This document shows, in pieces, positions 43,701-52,193 of a stretch of 64,000 bases of DNA. The stretch is from Labedella endophytica (GTDB lineage Bacteria > Actinomycetota > Actinomycetes > Actinomycetales > Microbacteriaceae). Positions within the stretch are counted from its first letter, which is position 1. Each line of letters starts with the position of its first letter. The stretch spans positions 496,001-560,000 of the forward strand of contig NZ_RZGZ01000001.1 of the NCBI RefSeq assembly GCF_003990045.1, written 5' to 3'. The notes under the pieces were generated by a model. That model was not told the origin of the DNA, did not search any database, and saw nothing but the letters and a program-made list of their open reading frames with translations. The position numbers and the translations under genes were made by a program.

Positions 43701-46700
43701 GTGCACATCCTTGCCGTCCTGAGCATGAAGAACCGTGCGCTCATCGCGCTCGTCACGATCGTCGTGGCGGTGTTCGGCGGGCTCGCTCTCACGAGCCTCA
43801 AGCAGGAGCTCGCGCCGAGCGTCGAGTTCCCGCAGCTCGCCGTCGTCACGAGCTACCCGGGGGCGTCGCCGGCGGTGGTGGAGGAGGACGTCTCGACACC
43901 GATCGAGACCGCGGTGCAGGGCATCGCCGGGGTGGAGTCGACGACCGCCACCTCGAGCACGAACCTGAGCCTCGTCTCGGTCACGTTCGCGTACGGCACG
44001 GACCTCGCGAGCGCCGAGCAGAAGGTGACCCTCGCGATCAACCGGCTCTCCTCGCAGCTGCCGGAGGACGTGGACCCGCAGACCCTCACGGGTGGTCTCG
44101 ACGATCTTCCGGTGATCCAGATCGCCGCGACCGGCGGCGGATCCACCGACGAGCTGTCCGCCGCGATCAACAACTCGGTGCTCTCCGATATCCGCGAACT
44201 CGACGGCGTCCGCGACGCGACGCTCTCCGGCGAGACCGGCCAGCGGGTGACGATCGTGCCGGACCAGGCGGCGCTCGTCACGGCCGGGCTCGGTCAGACG
44301 GCCATCTCCGACGCACTCGATCAGAACGGCGTGCTCATCCCGGCCGGCGAGATCACCGAGGACGGCCGGACCTTCGCCGTGCAGGCCGGTTCGCGACTCG
44401 CGAGCGTCGACGACGTCGCGGGCCTCCCGCTCGTCGGTCAGACGACGGCGGGCGATCCCCTCACGATCGGCGACGTCGCGACCGTCGAGCTCACGGACGA
44501 CCCCGTGACCTCGATCTCGCGCGTCGACGGCGAGGACGCCCTGACCATCGCGGTCACGAAGCTCCCTGACGCCAACACGGTCGACGTCTCGGAGGCGGTG
44601 AGCGCGATCATCCCCGACCTCGAGGAGTCCCTCGGATCCGACGCCACCCTCACGGTCGTCTTCGACCAGGCGCCGTACATCCAGCAGTCCATCGAGGCTC
44701 TCGCGACGGAGGGGCTCCTCGGGCTCTTCTTCGCCGTCATCGTCATCCTGGTCTTCCTGCTGTCGATCCGGGCGACCCTCGTCACGGCGATCTCGATCCC
44801 GACGTCCGTGCTCGTGACCTTCATCGGCATGCAGGCCGCCGGTTATACGCTCAACATCATCACGCTCGGTGCGCTCACGATCGCGATCGGGCGCGTCGTC
44901 GACGACTCCATCGTGGTCATCGAGAACATCAAGCGGCACCTGGCCCTCGTGGGCCGGGAGAGCGGTGCGGAGGGGCGCGTCGGCGCGATCCTCCGCGGCG
45001 TGCGCGAGGTGGCCGGTGCCGTCACCGCGTCGACGGTGACGTCCGTCGCGGTGTTCCTGCCCCTCGCCTTCGTCGGCGACATCTCGGGAGAGCTGTTCCG
45101 CCCGTTCGCCCTCACCGTGACGATCGCGCTCCTCGCCTCGCTGCTCGTTTCGCTCACGATCGTGCCGGTGCTCGCGTACTGGTTCCTGCGGGCGCCGAAG
45201 ACCAAGGAGACGGCAGCGACAGACCGTGCCGCAGCCTCGGAGACCACGCCCGTCGCCGCGCCCGTGGTGGCCGCCGACCGCGGTGACGAGGCCGACCGCG
45301 GTGACGAGGCCGAGCGCGGTGACGAGGCCGAACCGGCCGGAACCGAGCCCCTCACCTCCGCACCTGCAACGGAGCCGGTCGCGTCGGAACAGGTCGAGGC
45401 GGACCGGGTCGGGACGGACGCGGTCGAGCCGGAGCCGATGGATGCTCGACCCGAGCCGGTCGACCCGGCCGAGCACGTCGACGCGGACACGGATGCGGCG
45501 GCGGAGGCGGAGTCCTTCCCCGACGAGGACGAGCCCGACGACATCGAGTCGACCGACGTGCCGAGCGCGCGCCCGTCCCGCCCGGCCGGGGTGGCCGCTG
45601 CCCCCGCGATCGTCGAGCCCGGGTGGATCGTCGACGCCCGTCGCCCGCCGGCGGAGCCCGAGCGGGCCCTCGAGCCCGAGTCGACCTCCGACCTCGATCC
45701 GATCTCCGAGCCCGATCCGACCTCCGAGCCCGATACCCTCGAGGACACGACCGACCCGACCGAGCTGACCGAGCCGGCCGAGCCGACCGCGGAAGCCCAC
45801 GTCGAGCCCGAATCCATGCCGACGCCGGAGCCGACGCCGGAGCCGACGCCGGAGCCGGAGCCGGAGTCGACGCCGGAGCCGGAGACGAAGCCCGAGACGG
45901 CACCAGAGGCGGTACCTGAGGCGGCACCGGAGCCCGTGCGCGAGCCCGTCCTCGCCTCGACCGCGGTGCCGGCGGTGCCGACCGCCGCGACCGCACCGGC
46001 CCTCTCCCGCCGTGCCCGCCGCGACGGCGCGGCCGTGGACGACGACGTCGAGCACCCCACCCTGCTGCAGCGCGGCTACCTCCCGATGATCCGGTGGACG
46101 CTGCGGCACTCGGCGGTCACGCTCGTGCTCGCGCTCCTCGTGCTCGTGGGAACGGGCTTCGCCGTGCCGTTCATGAAGACCAACTTCCTCGGCAGCTCGG
46201 GGCAGAACACCTTCAGCATCACCCAGACCCTTCCCGTGGGGACGAGCCTCGAAGAACTCGACGCCGCATCGCAGGACGTCGAGCAGGCCCTCCTCGGCAC
46301 CGACGGCGTCGAGACCGTCCAGCTGTCGATGGGGTCAGGCGGAAGCGGCATCCAGTCGCTCTTCGGAGGCGGCGGCGAAGGAACGATCAGCTACTCGATC
46401 ACGACCGACGAGGACGCCGACCAGGACGCCCTGCAGGCGGACGTCCGGGACGAGCTGGCCGACATCGAGGGCGCCGGGGACATCAGCGTCCAGGTGTCGA
46501 GCGGGTTCGGAGGGTCGAGCGACATCGAGGTGGAGGTCACCGCACCGAACCAGGATGCACTGCTCACAGCGACCGACGAGATCGTCGCGGCCGTGCGCGA
46601 CCTCGACGTCGTGTCCGAGGTCACCGACAACCTGTCCGAGTCGCGGCCCTACATCGAGGTCGCGGTCGACCGGGAGGCCGCCGCCGCGGCCGGATACTCC

Positions 46701-47618
46701 GAGGTCGCCCTCGGCGCCATCGTCTCGGGGGCCATGCAGCCCCAGACCGTGGGCAGCATCGTGATCGACGAGACGACCCTGTCGATCTACATCGCGAGCG
46801 AGGACCCGCCGACCACGCGCGACGAGCTCGCGGCGCTCGAGATCCCGACACCCACGGGCATCGTCGCTCTGGACAGCCTCGCGACCATCGAGCAGGTCGA
46901 CGGCCCCGCGTCGATCACGACCGTCTCGGGACTGCGCTCCGCCACGGTGAGCGTCACCCCCTCGAGCGACGACGTCGGCACGGCGAGCGGACTCGTCCAA
47001 GAGGCGATCGATGGTTCCGACCTCACGGGCGGGGCGTCCGCCGGCCTCGGTGGCGTGGCCACCGACCAGTCGAGCGCCTTCGAGCAGCTCGGGCTCGCCC
47101 TCCTCGCGGCCATCCTGATCGTGTACATCGTGATGGTGGCGACGTTCCGTTCGCTGCGTCAGCCGCTCCTCCTGCTCGTCTCGGTGCCGTTCGCGGCCAC
47201 CGGCGCGATCGGTCTCCAGGTGCTCACGGACGTGCCGCTCGGAGTCCCCTCGCTCATCGGTGTGCTCATGCTCATCGGGATCGTCGTGACGAATGCGATC
47301 GTGCTCGTGGACCTCGTGAACCAGTACCGGCGTCGGGGGATGACGGTGCCCGAGGCGGTGGAACACGGCTCGGTCCGCCGACTGCGCCCGATCCTCATGA
47401 CGGCGCTCGCGACGATCTTCGCGCTCGCCCCGATGGCCCTCGGCATCACGGGCCACGGCGGGTTCATCTCACAGCCCCTCGCGATCGTCGTGATCGGAGG
47501 CCTCGTGTCCTCGACGGTCCTGACGCTCATCGTGCTCCCGAGCCTCTACAACCTCGTCGAGGGCGCGAAGGACCGGCGGCACGCCCGCCGGGCGGCGAAG
47601 GCGGCACGCACCGCCTGA
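43701..47618 (+). CDS. RND-family efflux permease with large Pro/Glu-rich cytosolic insert
   Basis: 1305 residues. Two RND halves: helix 1 ALIALVTIVVAVFGGLALTSL, EFPQLAVVTSYPGASPAVVEEDVSTPIE (porter domain), helices 2-6 with GRVVDDSIVVIENIKRHL (the conserved intramembrane Asp pair) and ASTVTSVAVFLPLAFV; second half from HPTLLQRGYLPMIRWTLRHS with VSVPFAATGAIGL, LIGIVVTNAIVLVDLVNQYRRRG and PILMTALATIFALAPMALG. Between the halves, about residues 500-785 are disordered (TPEPTPEPTPEPEPE and RGDEA repeats). Probably proton-driven export of lipids or drugs; no adaptor or outer-membrane partner is nearby, as expected in a monoderm. GTG start follows AGGGACC. Confidence 0.9.
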   Translation: MHILAVLSMKNRALIALVTIVVAVFGGLALTSLKQELAPSVEFPQLAVVTSYPGASPAVVEEDVSTPIETAVQGIAGVESTTATSSTNLSLVSVTFAYGTDLASAEQKVTLAINRLSSQLPEDVDPQTLTGGLDDLPVIQIAATGGGSTDELSAAINNSVLSDIRELDGVRDATLSGETGQRVTIVPDQAALVTAGLGQTAISDALDQNGVLIPAGEITEDGRTFAVQAGSRLASVDDVAGLPLVGQTTAGDPLTIGDVATVELTDDPVTSISRVDGEDALTIAVTKLPDANTVDVSEAVSAIIPDLEESLGSDATLTVVFDQAPYIQQSIEALATEGLLGLFFAVIVILVFLLSIRATLVTAISIPTSVLVTFIGMQAAGYTLNIITLGALTIAIGRVVDDSIVVIENIKRHLALVGRESGAEGRVGAILRGVREVAGAVTASTVTSVAVFLPLAFVGDISGELFRPFALTVTIALLASLLVSLTIVPVLAYWFLRAPKTKETAATDRAAASETTPVAAPVVAADRGDEADRGDEAERGDEAEPAGTEPLTSAPATEPVASEQVEADRVGTDAVEPEPMDARPEPVDPAEHVDADTDAAAEAESFPDEDEPDDIESTDVPSARPSRPAGVAAAPAIVEPGWIVDARRPPAEPERALEPESTSDLDPISEPDPTSEPDTLEDTTDPTELTEPAEPTAEAHVEPESMPTPEPTPEPTPEPEPESTPEPETKPETAPEAVPEAAPEPVREPVLASTAVPAVPTAATAPALSRRARRDGAAVDDDVEHPTLLQRGYLPMIRWTLRHSAVTLVLALLVLVGTGFAVPFMKTNFLGSSGQNTFSITQTLPVGTSLEELDAASQDVEQALLGTDGVETVQLSMGSGGSGIQSLFGGGGEGTISYSITTDEDADQDALQADVRDELADIEGAGDISVQVSSGFGGSSDIEVEVTAPNQDALLTATDEIVAAVRDLDVVSEVTDNLSESRPYIEVAVDREAAAAAGYSEVALGAIVSGAMQPQTVGSIVIDETTLSIYIASEDPPTTRDELAALEIPTPTGIVALDSLATIEQVDGPASITTVSGLRSATVSVTPSSDDVGTASGLVQEAIDGSDLTGGASAGLGGVATDQSSAFEQLGLALLAAILIVYIVMVATFRSLRQPLLLLVSVPFAATGAIGLQVLTDVPLGVPSLIGVLMLIGIVVTNAIVLVDLVNQYRRRGMTVPEAVEHGSVRRLRPILMTALATIFALAPMALGITGHGGFISQPLAIVVIGGLVSSTVLTLIVLPSLYNLVEGAKDRRHARRAAKAARTA

Positions 47619-47645
47619 GCGGGCCACCGCGCAGGACACCGACGG

Positions 47646-47681
47646 CGGCGCCGGCACTCGACCACTCGAGTGCCGGCGCCG
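47646..47681 (+). terminator. Terminator after the RND gene
   Basis: 16-bp perfect stem (47646-47661 with 47666-47681), loop CCAC, followed by TCGTT. Confidence 0.75.
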
Positions 47682-47829
47682 TCGTTCGGATGGTGCGCAC
47701 CGCGCGCGATCGGGAGCGGGGTCTGTTCACGTTCTGCACATCTTCCGTCCATCGACAGGCCCGGGATTGCATCGGAGCATGGGGGGAACTCGGCAGCGAC
47801 GCCGCACCCATGACCCGAGAGGTGTCCCG

Positions 47830-49041
47830 ATGTCCCGTCCCGTCCGCGTTCTCTCGCTCTACGAAGGCTTCTTCGCCGGCGGCGCGCGCATCCTGCATTC
47901 CGACCTCGTGTCCGGGCTGCACTCCTCCGCCGGGCAGGAGCACGCCGTGCTCTCGATCGCCTCGGCGGCCGGGCGCGAGTCCACGGTGCAGCAGATGGAG
48001 GACGATCCGCGGTACCGCCGCCTGCGGGCGGCGGGGGTCGGCATCACCGCGCTCGGTCGCACCGCGGGAGTGCACCCGCCCGAGCGGACGTCGTTCACGG
48101 ACGAGGAGCTGCTCCGCGCCGCCGACGCGGTCGCCGCAGCGGACGTGGTGCTGTCGCTCAAGGAGCAGCCGGTCGGTCTCCTCCTCGCGCTCCGGGATCG
48201 CGGGCTGATTCCCGACGTCCCTGTCGCGGTGTGCCTGCACCGATCGGATCCATTGCACTCGGGACCAGCGCTCGGCTGGCTCGTCGAGGCCACGGCGACG
48301 GGGCTCGTGACCGCGACGGTGTCGTGCGCCGAGTCGACGAGCGAGGCCTACGCGCGAGCGGGGGTGACGGCGGACAGCCGCTTCGTGATCGCGAACGGCA
48401 TCGACACCGACCGTTTCCGTCCAGGGGACACCGCCGGGGATCGGGCGACCCGCGACCGACTCGGTATCTCGGACGGCGCCCCCGTCGTCGTCTTCGCGGC
48501 GCGCTTCGACGCGATGAAGGACCCGGGGCTCTTCCTCCGGTCCGCGGCCGCCCACGCGCGGACCGACCCCGACACCCACTACGTGCTGTGCGGCGCAGGG
48601 ATGACGTGGGACAACGCGGCGTTCGCGGCGCTCGCCCACGAGTCGGGCGTCGCGCCGTCGTCGCGCGTGCACCCCCTCGGGATCGTCGAGGACATGCCGT
48701 CCGTCTACCGGATCGCCGACATCGTCGCGCTCACGAGTGCGTTCGGGGAGGCGTCCCCGCTCTGCCTCGTCGAGGGGGCGGCGTGCGGGGCGACGCCCGT
48801 CACGACCGACGTCGGTGACGCGGCCCGGCGCGTCGAGGGAATCGGGGTCGTGACGTCCCACGACGCCTCCGAGATCGCCGCGGCGTGGACGGACGTCCTC
48901 GCAGGTCGCGGGGGACTGCGGGAGGCGGCCCTCGCCTCACGCCCGCGGTTCGGTCGCGACCGGATGATCGAGGAATACCGGTCGGCCGTCGAGGACCTCG
49001 TCGCTGCTCGTGCCGCCGAGGACGTCGCGCTCGCGGGGTAG
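47830..49041 (+). CDS. Glycosyltransferase family 4-like protein
   Basis: 403 residues, GT-B fold. N-terminal RVLSLYEGFFAGGARILHSDLVSGLHS is the usual glycine-rich acceptor half opening; the C-terminal half has ANGIDTDRFRPGD, VVVFAARFDAMKDPGLFLRSAA, HPLGIVEDMPSVYRIADIVALTSAFGEASPLCLVEGAACGATPV with the E-x7-E-type nucleotide-sugar motif, and TTDVGDAARRV. Donor and acceptor unknown. RBS GAGAGG. No other polysaccharide genes adjoin it. Confidence 0.87.
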   Translation: MSRPVRVLSLYEGFFAGGARILHSDLVSGLHSSAGQEHAVLSIASAAGRESTVQQMEDDPRYRRLRAAGVGITALGRTAGVHPPERTSFTDEELLRAADAVAAADVVLSLKEQPVGLLLALRDRGLIPDVPVAVCLHRSDPLHSGPALGWLVEATATGLVTATVSCAESTSEAYARAGVTADSRFVIANGIDTDRFRPGDTAGDRATRDRLGISDGAPVVVFAARFDAMKDPGLFLRSAAAHARTDPDTHYVLCGAGMTWDNAAFAALAHESGVAPSSRVHPLGIVEDMPSVYRIADIVALTSAFGEASPLCLVEGAACGATPVTTDVGDAARRVEGIGVVTSHDASEIAAAWTDVLAGRGGLREAALASRPRFGRDRMIEEYRSAVEDLVAARAAEDVALAG

Positions 49042-49072
49042 CCGCGCGTTAGCCTTGATCGGGAGGCAACGC

Positions 49073-49594
49073 GTGACCAGGACACCCGATTCGGACGACC
49101 CGCTCGAGGATCTTCCGCTCGACAGCGACAGCGACAGCGACAGCCCATCCGCTGCGCCGCCGAGCGCTCGGCCTCGACTCGACGGCCGCTCCGTGCTCCT
49201 CGTCTTCGCCGGCGGCGTCGTCGGTACGGGGATCCGCGAAGGATTCGCCCTCGCCTTCCCAGCGGCATCGGGTGGATTCCCGACGACCATCTTCGTCATC
49301 AACGTCCTCGGGGCCTTCGTTCTGGGCGCACTCCTCGAGGTCCTGGCGCGGAGCGGCCCGGACGACGGGGGTCGGCGATCGATGCGCCTCCTCCTCGGGA
49401 CGGGGCTTCTCGGAGGGTTCACCACATACAGTGCCTTCGCGGTCGACACCGCGGTGCTTCTCGGCGACGCCCTCCCGGTGGCCCTCCTGTACGCGGGAGC
49501 GACGCTCGTCGTCGGGCTCGTGTCGGCGTTCGTCGGGATCGTCGCCGCCGGTGCCGCCCACACCCGGTCACGCGAGCGGTCGGCCCGCCCATGA
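49073..49594 (+). CDS. crcB: Fluoride channel subunit CrcB/FluC, first of pair
   Basis: 173 residues. A disordered acidic head (DSDDPLEDLPLDSDSDSDS) precedes four helices. Family motifs: GGVVGTGIREGF, VINVLGAFVLGALLEVL (conserved Asn), and GTGLLGGFTTYSAFAVDT with the GFTTYS loop forming the fluoride path. Fluc channels are dual-topology dimers; two adjacent, overlapping genes normally give a heterodimer of opposite orientations. GTG start follows GGGAGG. No fluoride riboswitch fits in the 31-nt gap upstream. Confidence 0.9.
   Translation: MTRTPDSDDPLEDLPLDSDSDSDSPSAAPPSARPRLDGRSVLLVFAGGVVGTGIREGFALAFPAASGGFPTTIFVINVLGAFVLGALLEVLARSGPDDGGRRSMRLLLGTGLLGGFTTYSAFAVDTAVLLGDALPVALLYAGATLVVGLVSAFVGIVAAGAAHTRSRERSARP
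49121..49144 (+). repeat. GACAGC hexanucleotide repeat in crcB
   Basis: Four exact GACAGC units encode DSDSDSDS in the disordered head; slippage would add or remove DS without a frameshift. Confidence 0.8.
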
Positions 49595-49971
49595 TCTCCC
49601 TCTGGCTGTTCGCGGCGATCTGCGTCGCCGGCGGACTCGGGGCCGCCCTCCGATTCACGGTCGACGCGGTGATCACCGCGCGTGTGACCGTCCCGTTCCC
49701 GATCGCGACGACCGTCATCAACGTCACGGGCTCGTTCGTCCTCGGCGTCCTCACGGGCGCCGCGGCATCGGCCGGCCTCCCCTCCGAGTGGTTGCTCATC
49801 GGCGGGGGCGGCCTCATGGGCGGCTACACGACGTTCAGTACCGCGAGCGTCGAGACCGTGCGGCTCGTGCAACGGAGGCGCTACCTCGCCGCCGCGGCCA
49901 ACGGAACCGGCATGGTGGTTCTCGCCGTCGGAGCCGCGGCCCTCGGCGTCCTCCTCGGCGCGGCCCTCTGA
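49591..49971 (+). CDS. crcB: Fluoride channel subunit CrcB/FluC, second of pair
   Basis: 126 residues, four helices. Motifs GGLGAALRFTVDAVI, TTVINVTGSFVLGVLTG and GGGGLMGGYTTFSTASVETVRL match Fluc proteins. The start overlaps the previous crcB stop (ATGA), so the two subunits are made in a coupled fashion. Exports F- passively from the cytosol. Confidence 0.92.
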   Translation: MISLWLFAAICVAGGLGAALRFTVDAVITARVTVPFPIATTVINVTGSFVLGVLTGAAASAGLPSEWLLIGGGGLMGGYTTFSTASVETVRLVQRRRYLAAAANGTGMVVLAVGAAALGVLLGAAL

Positions 49972-49984
49972 CCCCTCCCAACCG

Positions 49985-50048
49985 CCGTGAGGTGTCGCCG
50001 TCCGTTGCCTCGCAGGCCGATCAGAGAACAGAATGCGACACCTCACGG
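49985..50048. repeat. REP-like palindrome, copy 2
   Basis: Arms CCGTGAGGTGTCGC (49985-49998) and its complement (50035-50048). The right side reads, in reverse, CCGTGAGGTGTCGCATTCTG, identical to the left side of copy 1 at 30473; both copies also share GTTGCCT next to the left arm. Here it lies between convergent genes. Confidence 0.85.
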
Positions 50049-50059
50049 GGCTTTGAAGG

Positions 50060-51421
50060 TCAGGGAGCGTCGTCCCCGGCGCCGTCGATGTCCGCTCGAC
50101 GGAGGGGGTAGCGCCGCAGGGTCGCGAGGCTCGCAGCGACGAGGGTCGCCGGCACGATGCTGAATGCCACGACGATGCCCGCGACGGCGCTCGCCGACTG
50201 ATCGACGGAGGTGCCGCCCGTCGACTCGACGTAGCCGGTGAGCGCGAGCACCACGGTGAACAGGATGGCGCCGAAACCCAGGCCGGTCGTCTCGCCGGCG
50301 CTCCACAGGCCGCCGATGACTCCGGCGTGGCCCGAGCCGTGACGGCGGGCGTCGTCGGAGATGACGTCCGGCAGCATCGCGAGAGGAAACGCCTGCATGC
50401 CCGCGAAGGAGGCGCCCGCCAGGGCGATGGGGGCGTAGACCCAGGGCCCGGGGGCCCACAGCAGCCCGAGGAGCAGGAGGGTGGCGACCGTGAAGCCGAT
50501 GCTCGCGAGCACGAACCCCCTCTCCTTGCCGATTCGCCTCGCGAGCACGCCCCACGCGGGGGCGAGCAGCACTGCGGGCGCGATGAGAGCGACGAAGAGG
50601 GGGGTGACGGCGAGTTCCGAGCGCAGCACCCAGGTGGCGACGAACTGAGCGCCCGCGAGCATCAGGCCGGCGGCGAGGCACTGCAGCATGTAGGTCGAGA
50701 GGAGGGCGCGGAATGCTCGGCTGCGGCGCAGCGCGTCGACCCCGCCCGAGTAGTTCTGCGCGAGCGACGCCGTCGCACGCACGCTCGCGCGAGGGATGTC
50801 CGTGGGTGCGACGCGCGAGGCCACGAGCATTCCCGCCCCGATGACGACTCCCGCCACGGCGCCCATGAGGAGATAGCCGGTCCCGTCGTCTCCCGGGACG
50901 GCTCGGAGGGCCGGACCGCCCGCCCCGAAGAGCAGGAGGGCCACGGTGAGCACGACGACGCGCCAGGTGAGCAGTCGGGTGCGCTCGTCGTACCGCTTCA
51001 CGAGTTCGGCGGGGAGGGCGACGTACGGCACCTGGAAGAGACTGAACGCCGTCGCCGAGAGCAGGAATGCGACGAGCACCCACAGGCCGCTCGCGACCGG
51101 ACCGAGCGACGCCGGGGCGGCGAACGTGAGGGCGAACAGCGCGGGGATCGTGAGGGCGCCCCAGACCATGTACCGGCGGCGGGACCCCGTGCGGGCGAGG
51201 CTCTGGTCGCTCCGCGCGCCGATGACGGGGTCGATCAGCACATCCCAGACCTTCGCGACCGTGACGATCGCGCCCGCGGCGAGTGCGGCGACCCCGAGGG
51301 TGTCGGTGAGGAAGTAGACGAGGACGAGCCCGGGGAGCGTGGCGAAACCACCGGTCGCGAGCGAGCCCACGGCGTAGGCCGCGACGGTGCGCCTCTCGAG
51401 CGACCGCGACAGCGCATCCAT
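50060..51421 (-). CDS. MFS transporter, GPH/MFS_2 sugar:cation symporter type
   Basis: 453 residues, twelve helices. Diagnostic MFS_2 segments: AYAVGSLATGGFATLPGLVLVYFLTD, KVWDVLIDPVIGARSDQSLARTGSRRRYMVWG (helix 2-3 loop with D-x-x-DP), SLFQVPYVALPAELVKRYDERTRL and PDVISDDARRHGSGHAGVIGG. Family members import melibiose, xylosides or glucuronides by Na+ or H+ symport; substrate not deducible. TAGGCT 6 nt before ATG. Confidence 0.88.
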   Translation of the reverse strand: MDALSRSLERRTVAAYAVGSLATGGFATLPGLVLVYFLTDTLGVAALAAGAIVTVAKVWDVLIDPVIGARSDQSLARTGSRRRYMVWGALTIPALFALTFAAPASLGPVASGLWVLVAFLLSATAFSLFQVPYVALPAELVKRYDERTRLLTWRVVVLTVALLLFGAGGPALRAVPGDDGTGYLLMGAVAGVVIGAGMLVASRVAPTDIPRASVRATASLAQNYSGGVDALRRSRAFRALLSTYMLQCLAAGLMLAGAQFVATWVLRSELAVTPLFVALIAPAVLLAPAWGVLARRIGKERGFVLASIGFTVATLLLLGLLWAPGPWVYAPIALAGASFAGMQAFPLAMLPDVISDDARRHGSGHAGVIGGLWSAGETTGLGFGAILFTVVLALTGYVESTGGTSVDQSASAVAGIVVAFSIVPATLVAASLATLRRYPLRRADIDGAGDDAP

Positions 51422-51427
51422 AGCCCG

Positions 51428-51433
51428 AGCCTA
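51428..51433 (-). promoter_or_regulatory. -10 element for the MFS_2 gene (leaderless)
   Basis: Minus-strand TAGGCT, 6 nt, ATG at 51421. Confidence 0.5.
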
Positions 51434-51447
51434 GTCCGGGGCTGTCG

Positions 51448-52053
51448 TCAGGGTCTCTGCAGCCAGGGGCGGATGAGGCGCGTCACCGCCGGGAGGACCC
51501 AGAAGGTCATGATCGGCGTGAGTACGAGCGTCGTGATCAGGACTCGCCAGAGCACGGCGACGTCCTCCCAACCGGGGAGGAACGCCACGAGCAGGCTGAA
51601 GACGAGATTCACGGGGAAGAAGCCGAGCCAGATGCTCACGGCCTGCTTCCACCGCGGGGGGACGGCCACGGTCCCGATGCTCCCGGTCGGCGGCGAGGCC
51701 GTCGATCCCGTCTCCGGGGCGCCGACGTCGACCGATCGACCCACCGGCTGATCGAACCATCCCTCGATGCCCGTCCGGCGCTCGACCCGGGATTCCGTCG
51801 CGAAGTCGCGCCCCGTGCCGAGCCACCACTGCCGTTCGGGGGAGTGTTCCCAGGTGGTCAGGGTCTGCTCGTCCGAGAAGCGATAGAGCATGTGCCAGGT
51901 CCACGAATCATCACCCGCCCGCACCCAGCCGGATCCGAGAAAACCCGGATGCTTGTTCGCGAGCTGGATGCCCGCCTGTACCCATGCGGTGGCCTCGGTG
52001 ATGCGTGCGGGATCCACCGCTCGCTCGATCGAGACCGTGATCGGTTGTGCCAT
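51448..52053 (-). CDS. ABM-domain protein with two C-terminal membrane helices
   Basis: 201 residues. Residues 1-100 resemble an antibiotic-biosynthesis-monooxygenase ferredoxin-like domain (PITVSIERAVDPARITEATAWVQAGIQLANKHPGFLGSGWVR ... WHMLYRFSDEQTLTTWEHSPERQWWL). Residues about 140-200 form two helices (VSIWLGFFPVNLVFSLLVAFL and VLITTLVLTPIMTFWVLPAV). This fusion is known as the COG3224 type; role unknown, possibly heme- or quinone-linked. ATG 52053 has GGAGGG upstream. Confidence 0.8.
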   Translation of the reverse strand: MAQPITVSIERAVDPARITEATAWVQAGIQLANKHPGFLGSGWVRAGDDSWTWHMLYRFSDEQTLTTWEHSPERQWWLGTGRDFATESRVERRTGIEGWFDQPVGRSVDVGAPETGSTASPPTGSIGTVAVPPRWKQAVSIWLGFFPVNLVFSLLVAFLPGWEDVAVLWRVLITTLVLTPIMTFWVLPAVTRLIRPWLQRP

Positions 52054-52181
52054 GCCCTCCAGCATCGACCACGGACGTTTCCGCCGGGTAACGGACGGCA
52101 TGCGCCGACATCGCCGTCGGCGTGTCCCCGTCGCCGGATGGACACCGCCTCCCGCCGTTTCCGCGCTGCCGGGATGGGCCT

Positions 52182-52187
52182 TACTCT
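52182..52187 (+). promoter_or_regulatory. -10 element for the crotonase gene (leaderless)
   Basis: TACTCT, 6 nt, ATG at 52194. Confidence 0.5.
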
Positions 52188-52193
52188 GGGGTC

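Noticed and set aside
49042-49072. Fluoride (crcB) riboswitch
   Set aside because: Only 31 nt separate the preceding stop and the crcB start, with a normal ribosome-binding site; no room for the motif.
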